DNA of 64,000 nt, from the NCBI RefSeq assembly GCF_000315625.1, contig NW_005434635.1, positions 130,730 to 194,729 on the forward strand, given 5' to 3'. This document shows positions 56,322 to 64,000 of this stretch, piece by piece. The translations under genes and the position numbers were made by a program. The stretch's first letter is position 1. Each line of letters starts with the position of its first letter. The notes beneath the pieces were generated by a model. That model searched no databases and was not told the DNA's origin. It saw only the letters and a program-made list of their open reading frames with translations. Source of the stretch: Guillardia theta CCMP2712. Its lineage: Eukaryota; Cryptophyceae; Pyrenomonadales; Geminigeraceae.

Positions 56322-59300
56322 ATGAGCGCCTCCAACCAACCACACGCAGCAAAACTGCTTCTGCTGATGGCTTGCTGTGTGCTATTTGCATTCAGTGTGG
56401 TCCAGGCAGCGTCGGCAAAGGCATTCATGAAAACTCCGAAGTACAGAACTATGACAATAAATACCAACAGCACATCTTGTGCAACCAAGGATTGCGATGT
56501 TATGACTTCAAGGTCAATCACAATCAATGAACCATGTGACGAAGATCTGTATGGAATGGTATGTACACAGTCTTGCAGCATGGACAAGAACTGCAGCGGG
56601 CACGGGCGGTGTCGCGGGAAGGACGGGACGTGCAAGTAAGTAGGAGCGGACGAAGGCAGGAGAGAGGCAGGAGAGAGGCCAGGCCAGAGGGAGGGAGGGA
56701 GAGATGAGACCGCAGGCAGCAGGACAGCGCGGGAGGGGTACGGAGGGAAGGGGAGAGGGCTGAGCCCCAGAGGCGAGGGGGCAAGCAGACTGGAGGAGGC
56801 CTAGGCGGAGAGGGAGGAGGCAAGAGGAGAGGTCGACCAGGAGCAAGAGGAGGCGGCGCACAGGGGGGAGGGAGGGCGAGGGAGAGAGACATGGGATGGG
56901 GGGCTGACGAGGGAGTGGTGCAGGTGCTTCCCAGGATACACAGGAGACACGTGCTCGCAAGAGTCGTCTCAGCCCGGCCATGGAGGCGGAGCCTGCGCGA
57001 GCACGGAAGACTGCGGAGGGCCCGAGCGGGGCGAGTGCAAGCAAGGAACGTGTGTATGCAAGGAGGGCTTCGGAGGCCAGACTTGCTTGCCTTGCTCGGA
57101 GGACCAGTACGGGACCGTGTGCGGACAGGAGTGCTCGATGGACAAGAACTGCAGCGGGCACGGGCGGTGTCGCGGGAAGGACGGGACGTGCAAGTAAGTA
57201 GGAGCGGACGAAGGCAGGAGAGAGGCAGGAGAGAGGCCAGGCCAGAGGGAGGGAGGGAGAGATGAGACCGCAGGCAGCAGGACAGCGCGGGAGGGGTACG
57301 GAGGGAAGGGGAGAGGGCTGAGCCCCAGAGGCGAGGGGGCAAGCAGACTGGAGGAGGCCTAGGCGGAGAGGGAGGAGGCAAGAGGAGAGGTCGACCAGGA
57401 GCAAGAGGAGGCGGCGCACAGGGAGGAGGGAGGGCGAGGGAGAGAGACATGGGATGGGGGGCTGACGAGGGAGTGGTGCAGGTGCTTCCCAGGATACACA
57501 GGAGACACTTGTCTCGAATATTTGTTTTCTCCTTCCAATTCTTCAAGGTTATTTTTCTCTTTAATTCACACGTTGATTTACTTTTTTTCTGTTTCAGGCT
57601 TTCTTCGAGTATCTACGGCACGACGTTTGTTGCGAACTTATCACCCATTTCGACTACACCAGCGCCTACGACGAGATCTACTAAGCCAGCGCCTACGACG
57701 AGCACGACTGCACCAGCGCCTACGACGAGCACGACTGCACCAGCTCCTGCTACCAGCACGACTATACCAGCGCCTACGACGAGCACGACTACACCAGCGC
57801 CTACGACGAGCACGACTGCACCAGCGCCTACGACGAGCACGACTGCACCTGCACTTACCACGAGCACGACTGCACCAGCGCCTACGACGAGCACGACTGC
57901 ACCAGCGCCTACGACGAGCACGACTGCACCAGCGCCTACGACGAGCACGACTACACCATCGCCTACGACGAGCACGACTACACCAGCGCCTACGACGAGC
58001 ACGACTACACCAGCGCCTACGACGAGCACGACTACACCAGCGCCTACGACGAGCACGACTGCACCAGCGCCTACGACGAGCACGACTACACCAGCGCCTA
58101 CGACGAGCACGACTGCACCAGCGCCTACGACGAGCACGACTACACCAGCGCCTACGACGAGCACGACTACACCATCGCCTACGACGAGCACGACTGCACC
58201 AGCGCCTACGACGAGCACGACTGCACCAGCGCCTACGACGAGCACGACTGCACCAGCGCCTACGACGAGCACGACTACACCAGCGCCTACGACGAGTTCC
58301 ACTTCCCCAATTCCTGTTCAAACAACTCCTGTGTATCCTTCAACATACTTCAGGCTAGCAAAAGCTGTTCTGCAAACATTGGAAGACAGCCATGATCTTG
58401 ATACAGTTGCTTCTGTCGCAACAGATATTCACGTGCTCAGTACTGGAGCTTTTTTTGTGTTGTCCAGCATTGCAAGCGACGAAGTCTTATTTGTTGGTGA
58501 ACCCTTTTTGGATTTGCAAGGTACGTTACATTCAATTTTGAAAGGCAACGCTTATGGCAACTCCATTTGGAACGTCAGCCTTGTTGATGGCAACAAGACT
58601 TATTTTTCTCATGTTGTATTACGTATCAGCATTCTGCCTGTGAATGACCCACCTTCGTTTGTTGTCCCGGGCCAGTCTCTCGTGGTAACTCACTTGGGAT
58701 TTAATTTCGTTCCTGGCGCGATTTTGAATATCTCCGCGGGACCTTCTAATGAAGCGCACGGTCAGAATGTCTCATTTAGGATTTTGACTTGGAATGGACC
58801 GCGAAACATGCTTTTATCAAACGTTGTTTTGTCATCAGATGGTGTATTATCGTTCAATGCTTCTTCGTTGAACACCGGCCCTGTCCAATTCTCTGTGGTA
58901 GCTCAGGACAATGGCGGAACCCAGAATGGTGGAATTGATGTTTCGGCCTCGATGACATTAACGTTCATCTTCGTGAATGTTCCACAAGGCGTAGCTCAAG
59001 TCATCTTGAATCAATTGTCTTTGAACAGACTTTCTGTAACTTGGTCGTATACTGATGTTGGTTTGCTGTACGAAGGAACGAACACTCATTTCAAAATTTC
59101 AGTGAAACTTGCAAATATCACAACGGGAACATACCGTGCTTTTGAAATGACTCAAAACCTTTCCATCTGTTCAGATTCGTGCATTATTAATCTAGATGAC
59201 ATCCGCCCAAGATCCATGGTCACAGTTGGCATTACTGTTACAAACATTGCAGGTAGCAGCATTGAAAAAATAGCAAGGATTGTGATGGAGGCGAGTAATT

Positions 59301-62300
59301 TACCGCCGTCGTTTACGGTTGTCTCGTCATTCACTGCAATTGAGGACGCTGGCCTTGTTAGTGTCGCAAGGGCTGCATATGATATCTCTGCAGGGTCTCA
59401 AGAAGAAAATTCGCAGAAGTTGACATTTGTAATCTCAACAAATTTACCAACAGCTTTCACAAGGTTTCCTTCCATCGATTCGCATAATGGAAGCTTGACG
59501 TTTCAGACACTGTTGAACTATAATGGATTCATCAACTGTACTGCATGGTTGGTGGATGACGGTGGCACGAATTACGGTGGAGTGAATATATCTCGCGTTC
59601 ATTACTTCGACATCATAATCCTTTCTGTAAACGATCCTCCCACATTTTTGCTGACAAGTACTTCGATTACTTTGTTGGAAGACTTTGGTTCGTACGTTCA
59701 AGATGGCTTCGCTTACAACATCCTTTCAGGCCCAGTTGATGAACGATGGCAATCATTAACTTTCAGTATGGTATGTGTTGGTGGTTCGAAAAGTATCTTC
59801 AGCAGTCTTCCATCCTTGAACAATGATGGCACCTTATCTTTCTCAGGAAGCCAACCTTGTCGGGATCGACGAATTGGACAATTCAACTCCATGACAACGG
59901 TGGAGATGTGCTAGGTCAATCATATTCTGCCGTTGAACTGTTGGAAATTGTTGTCTTACCTGTCAATAATCCTCCAACTTTTGTTTTGGAACCTTCACTT
60001 GCTGTATACCAACAATTTGGAGAGATCAGTGTGCAGGTCGCTAGGGACATGTCACCAGGCCCTCCTGACGAAAGTGGCCAAAAAATGACATTCACCATGA
60101 GACAGCTGACAGGTTCTATCAATTACTTCACGAGCACACCATCCATTGATCAAAACGGTTTCTTGTCTTTCTCCAGAATACCTGGAGCCTTCGGTCAGTC
60201 GAATTGGAGCGTATCGTTGACTGATGATGGGGGACAGCAGTATGGCGGAATTCCGACATCCACAAAAGTCTTCACTTTCTTCCTGTATGGAACTCCATCA
60301 CAAATCTCTGGATTACAATATTACGTAAGAAATTCCAACGTAGTGATCACTTGGCAGCAGCCAGATCTGATGCTGACTTCACAACAGCTTCTGGGATCTT
60401 ACAACCTTGTACAAACATTTCTTGTATCTTTTAGAGAATGCACGGATAGTTGTGTCCTAACATCCAGCATCGAGGTGTCCAGAAGTCAGTGTCATACTAA
60501 CTGCAGTGTGACTGTCCAACTGAAGGTTGGACTTACATACTCAATCTCTGTCATAGCCAAAAACTCAGCTGGCCAGGCGGATGCAGTTTTCCAGCGGATA
60601 TTCTTACCGGATCTAACTCCCATGTTAGATTATCTGTCTGTATCAAGTGGAGACATGACAAGCACAACACCCTGTGCGGTGACTATCAAAAACTTCCCTC
60701 AGCTTTCCAAGGAAGGATATGTCATACGAATCAACAACAAGATGGCCTTCGGGGTCACAGATTCTTATTTCGTCCCATCGACTTCTGATACGGCATCTAA
60801 GTTGACCTTGACATTCAACATTCCTCCATGGAATGCAGCGCAAGTTGTAAACGTCACTGTAGGTTTGGCAGCAAGTCCTGATACGTTCGTGTACTTCGTG
60901 TTCGAATACTATTCCAACAACATTCCTCGGATTGCTCTTGTGTTCCCAACGATAGCATCGACTTTGGGTGGCGATTCAATACGAATCACGGTATCGAATA
61001 TATTTGAATCGACCACCAACGTGAGTGATTGGCTATTGAAGTTTGGAAACAAAACTTCTCTTGTTGTCTCATCATCAAAGATTACTTCCAATGATGTGTC
61101 TCTCGTTGTAAGAAGTCCCGAACAGAGTCAAATAGCGACAGAGAGTGTCATCTCTGCAGAAGCGACATTCAGAGGATTTGCCATGAATTTCGCCTTTCAG
61201 GTAGTGCCTCCATGCCAGTATCAAGAATTTTGCAGCAAAACCAACGCTAACTACATGGCTGACGATTACCTTCTAGCATATGATCCTCCCCTCTCGTTGG
61301 CATGTAACGTCAAGTACTGCTTAGATGCATCAACATTCACTCCGATGAAGTTGATTTCGCTTGCTCCATCAACAGGAAACACCAAAGGGGGAACTCCACT
61401 CCTGATGTCAATTGCATCGGATACAATCATTTCTGCACAGGCTGGTGGAATTCAGGTTTCCTACAACGGTAATCCTCTGAAAACTAGCATAATGCAGACG
61501 ATGAAAGTAACAACCATCAACATCACTTCGCCGCAATTCAACTCGCCTTGTTGTTGTGGGAGGAATCGAACATGCGTTGGGACTTTAAGCGTGGTCAATC
61601 TGATACCCAAGAGAACCACGACAATCTCCATAGACTTCATTGCAGACATTGAAGGACCACCTAATATCGTTTCAATCTATCCTGGTTGCGTTTCTTCGAT
61701 GCCTTCCAATTGCGACAACTCGCCAATTCTCACCTCACAACGTGCCAACATTTTACTGGATTTGAGAAACTTTCCCAAGTTGGATCCTTCGGACCTAGGT
61801 AGTGTGAAAATGGAGTTTCAGGCTGACCAGAATGCCGCTATTCAGATCTTGTCAAGTACGAACATGCTGACTAAGCTAAACGTAAGCTTTTTGTCTCCGT
61901 CGTCTGATGGACAGTTTGCCGGAAGAATATGGGCTTTAGGATACGAAAAAAGCGAAACGTTTCTCATTTACGTGCAGAATCCACCAACACCAACGATTTT
62001 GAACTACTTTCCCGACAAGTTTACAGGAGGACAGATGGTTCAGCTGCAAGCACAATTGACGGATTTGACAGAATACTTCAATTTGACAGATGTCAGTGCA
62101 GTATCGTCGACGAATCAAATCTTCACTCCAACATTCAGCATCATTACAGGTGCATCAAAGGGGTCAGCAACTTTGCGAATTTCGTTCCTTACACTCTTAC
62201 CGAACTCAGCGTTTCAGCTAAAAATCCACATAAGGCGTATTTCGAACAAAGAAGATTTCTATCTCACTTTCAATTTTGAGGTTTCTGCTGCGTCATATAT

Positions 62301-64000
62301 TGGTTATGTCTATCCCAGCTCGGGCCAGGCTCTCAGCAGTACACAAGTAAATGTAGTTATTTACAATTCGATTGCCCTTGCAGGCAGTGTGCTGTATGCC
62401 CGCTTTGACAATCAAGTTGCGAGCGTCAACACAGTAGGAGCAGCGAACCAAGACTCAAGCACTCTCTACCTCAGTTTTATCACGCCGTTGATATCCACGG
62501 TTGGCGCGATTTCATTCTGCATCACCAGTGACCGCAATACTTGTGGAGACTTGTCAAGTCAGTTCCTCTCAGTGCCGCCACCTGCGTCAACATTTAGACG
62601 AGCATCTTCTGAGGGAGGAACCGATATGGAAATAGAGTTCTACGGGACCAGCAACACTGTTGCCGTATATGCTTTCCTTCCTACATTTTCTGGCGTGCAA
62701 AAGTCTCAGATTGTATCAAGTAGAATATCCAGCTGCAATTCGGCATCATTCTGCTTTTCAAGAGTGAAGGTGCAGGCTCCAAAGTCAATTGATGCATCAG
62801 ATGTACTTGTTCAGCTGGTTAACGGGGACATTAAACAAAATCTCACCATATCCTACTTCCTACTTCCTAAGATTGTGTCTGTAAAACCAACTGGGTCGTC
62901 TGTCAGGGGTGGAGATCCTATTAGGATCTCTCTCAACAATTTCCCTTCGATTTCTACTGCTTTGGACGTTGAGGTTTATTTCGGTTCAACCCGAGCCAGA
63001 GTTTCGCAAGTCGTGGGAAGCAACGACATCATCTGCGAGTCTCCTGCGTCCACCACAATTGGAAGCGTTCAGCTATCCATCATTCCATCCACGATCAGTT
63101 CGTTGCAGGAGAGAGCAGATATGACTGTGGCAAGCCCGTTCTCTTACACTCGTCCAGTCGCACAAGTGTTGGGCATGGTTCCATCCCGAGGCTCATTACA
63201 AGGAGGAGTCGTTGTCAGGATGACAATTTCTCATTTCCCGCATACTTTGACAGAGTCTGATGTGTCGATCGTCTTTAGTGGAAAGCAGCAGGCAGTAGTC
63301 ACCAAGATCGTACAGTCAGACTCATCTTCAGGTGAATCTATCGTTGACGTCATGATGCCTGCTCTTCCTGTAGGGTTGCAACAAGCTGACCTCGTGGTGC
63401 ATGACACCTACGACTCTGCCGCTGTCTTCTACTTTGAATCCTACGACTCGACTGTGCAGCTCACATGCTACCGACTTGCAGCATACAATCTCAACAGTCC
63501 CGTAAACATTGCTGGCGACTGCAAGGGGGGCGTAGATGGAACCGATTTTCTTCTTCTTGGATTGACTAACATTGGGCAAATTGGATCGTTCGGCGATTTG
63601 GCCATCAGTTTCGGTTCGGAATATGCTACAGTCGGGAAGCTGATCAATTCTACCCTTCAAAAGACTTATGTAGTTGTGTCGGTGCCTCCCAACAACTTCT
63701 ACACAGTCTCAACAGTGATAGATCTGACCGTCTCTAACGTGAAGACAATCCTCAGCAACTTGCAGGGAAGAGGGAAATTTCAGTACATTGCGGCTCCGAG
63801 TTTGTTCTCCTCCTCATTTGATCCATTAGGCTCTTCTTTGACCGTTACATTCTCGGACAGCACCAACATCTTTTCTCTGCAAATCTCTCAGCTGTCAAGT
63901 TGCTCCTCCTTCCTTGACACCGGAACTTCACAACCGTTCGGGAAGTCTGCCAAGTGCACGTGGGTGAACGATTATACTTTGAGTATCATCCTGTCTTATG
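56322..64000 (+). CDS. Giant secreted/surface protein: EGF repeats, mucin-like tract, VNDPP repeats, FN3 and IPT/TIG domains (3' end beyond window)
   Basis: A signal peptide (KLLLLMACCVLFAFSVVQA) is followed by EGF-like modules (CSMDKNCSGHGRCRGKDGTC, CFPGYTGDTCSQES, ECKQGTCVCKEGFGGQTC). The second EGF exon and its intron are a near-perfect copy of the first. Then a Thr/Pro/Ala tract of about 24 nine-residue units (57650-58300) likely carries O-glycans. Cadherin-like repeats follow, each with a VNDPP-type linker (VNDPPSF, VNDPPTF, VNNPPTF) and a VDDGG/TDDGG turn. FN3-like segments (LSVTWSYTDVG, VVITWQQPD) and IPT/TIG-like repeats (PTIASTLGGDSIRITV, PSTGNTKGGTPLL, PTGSSVRGGDPIRISL, PSRGSLQGGVVVRM) run to the window edge with no stop. 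The frame shifts by one base at about 59840-59856. It is probably a cell-surface or matrix protein. Confidence 0.8.
56580..56950 (+). repeat. 371-bp direct repeat, copy 1 (EGF exon end + intron + next exon start)
   Basis: Identical in length to copy 2 at 57138-57508 and differing at only one position that I can see (GGGGGGAG here, GGGAGGAG there). It covers the end of one EGF-like exon (from Met-Asp-Lys-Asn-Cys), the whole 298-nt purine-rich intron and the start of the next exon (CFPGYTGDT). Confidence 0.95.
57138..57508 (+). repeat. 371-bp direct repeat, copy 2
   Basis: Second copy, offset 558 bp from copy 1, with the same splice sites (GTAAGTAGG donor, GGTGCAG acceptor). The near identity of intron and exon points to recent tandem duplication or gene conversion of an EGF module. 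Confidence 0.95.
57650..58302 (+). repeat. 27-bp minisatellite coding for PAPTTSTT[AT] repeats
   Basis: About 24 units of ACGACGAGCACGACTRCACC plus AGCGCCT, each encoding nine residues. Units differ mainly at GCA/ACA (Ala/Thr) and a few at CCAGCG/CCATCG (Ala/Ser). The first units are more diverged (RSTK, IPAPAT, LTTST), the middle ones nearly identical, as expected for unequal exchange. All frames on both strands remain open here. Confidence 0.95.

Noticed and set aside
56514..57546. Long minus-strand frames of 301 and 340 codons with internal duplication
   Set aside because: They lie opposite the duplicated purine-rich introns and EGF exons; the Pro/Leu/Arg composition reflects base bias.
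57650..58302. CRISPR-like spaced repeat
   Set aside because: Repeats are contiguous and coding, with no unique spacers, and the genome is eukaryotic.
57613..58321. Open frames on both strands across the mucin minisatellite
   Set aside because: A 27-bp repeat without stops in any frame; only the Thr/Pro frame joins flanking conserved domains.

Overview
The window is nuclear DNA from a eukaryotic alga with a complex red-type plastid, most likely a cryptophyte close to Guillardia theta. Coding is split by GT-AG introns, many only about 45-60 nt (184-231, 6587-6633 and 21925-21970 can be placed to the base). Genes sit on both strands with no operons. One plastid-type protein (42207-42952) has a signal peptide followed by a Phe-led transit region, as in plastids of red secondary origin. 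Conserved proteins mix animal-like families (TMEM43, NDUFAF3, PIG-Y, HMG-CoA synthase) with plant-like ones (a PRONE Rho-GEF domain, a plant-like AP-2 mu). All species and function assignments come from reading the sequence; no database was searched.

Layout. 1-1658 (+) is the 3' end of an OGFOD1/Tpa1 prolyl hydroxylase. 1796-6846 (-) is a 1,667-residue chromatin protein with FYRN/FYRC, DDT, CW finger, two ARID-like repeats and WHIM2. 8405-10442 (-) is an unknown secreted protein, 10899-11920 (-) clathrin light chain, and 13590-14237 (-) an unknown membrane-anchored protein. 15685-18130 (+) joins ankyrin repeats to an SDR epimerase. 18787-20716 (+) joins a SAM domain to a 2OG-Fe(II) oxygenase. 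20930-22721 (-) is an apparently circularly permuted aspartic protease with a membrane anchor. 23507-24221 (+) and 24444-26494 (-) are convergent unknown coiled-coil membrane proteins. 27046-27273 and 27320-28057 (+) are PIG-Y and NDUFAF3, only 46 bp apart. 28430-30643 (-) is AP-2 mu. 32151-32891 (+) is a PWWP protein, 33770-35467 (+) a CARP-like beta-helix candidate, and 35600-38013 (-) TMEM43. 39273-42113 (+) is HMG-CoA synthase, 42207-42952 (-) a plastid YGGT/Ycf19-family protein, and 43096-47576 (+) a PDZ-PDZ-WW-WW-PRONE protein. 48200-49332 (-) is a decayed retroelement. 49788-50351 (+) is a PX protein, 50596-51679 (-) an alpha/beta hydrolase, 52026-52673 (+) a Cys-rich secreted protein, and 52763-55097 (-) an EF-hand/kinase fusion. 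From 56322 past the window end runs a giant EGF/mucin/VNDPP/FN3/IPT surface protein.

Two kinds of non-coding sequence recur. One is very GC-rich islands with sharp edges (about 12715-13150, 14865-15600, 18285-18615, 33190-33720, 38400-38645, 47650-48010), several directly upstream of gene starts. The other is intergenic clusters of GTACCC / GGGGTAGGGG words. Functional links between genes are loose: clathrin light chain, AP-2 mu and the PX protein belong to endocytosis and sorting; PIG-Y and NDUFAF3 may share a transcript. The most unusual items are the permuted aspartic protease and the PDZ/WW/PRONE protein.
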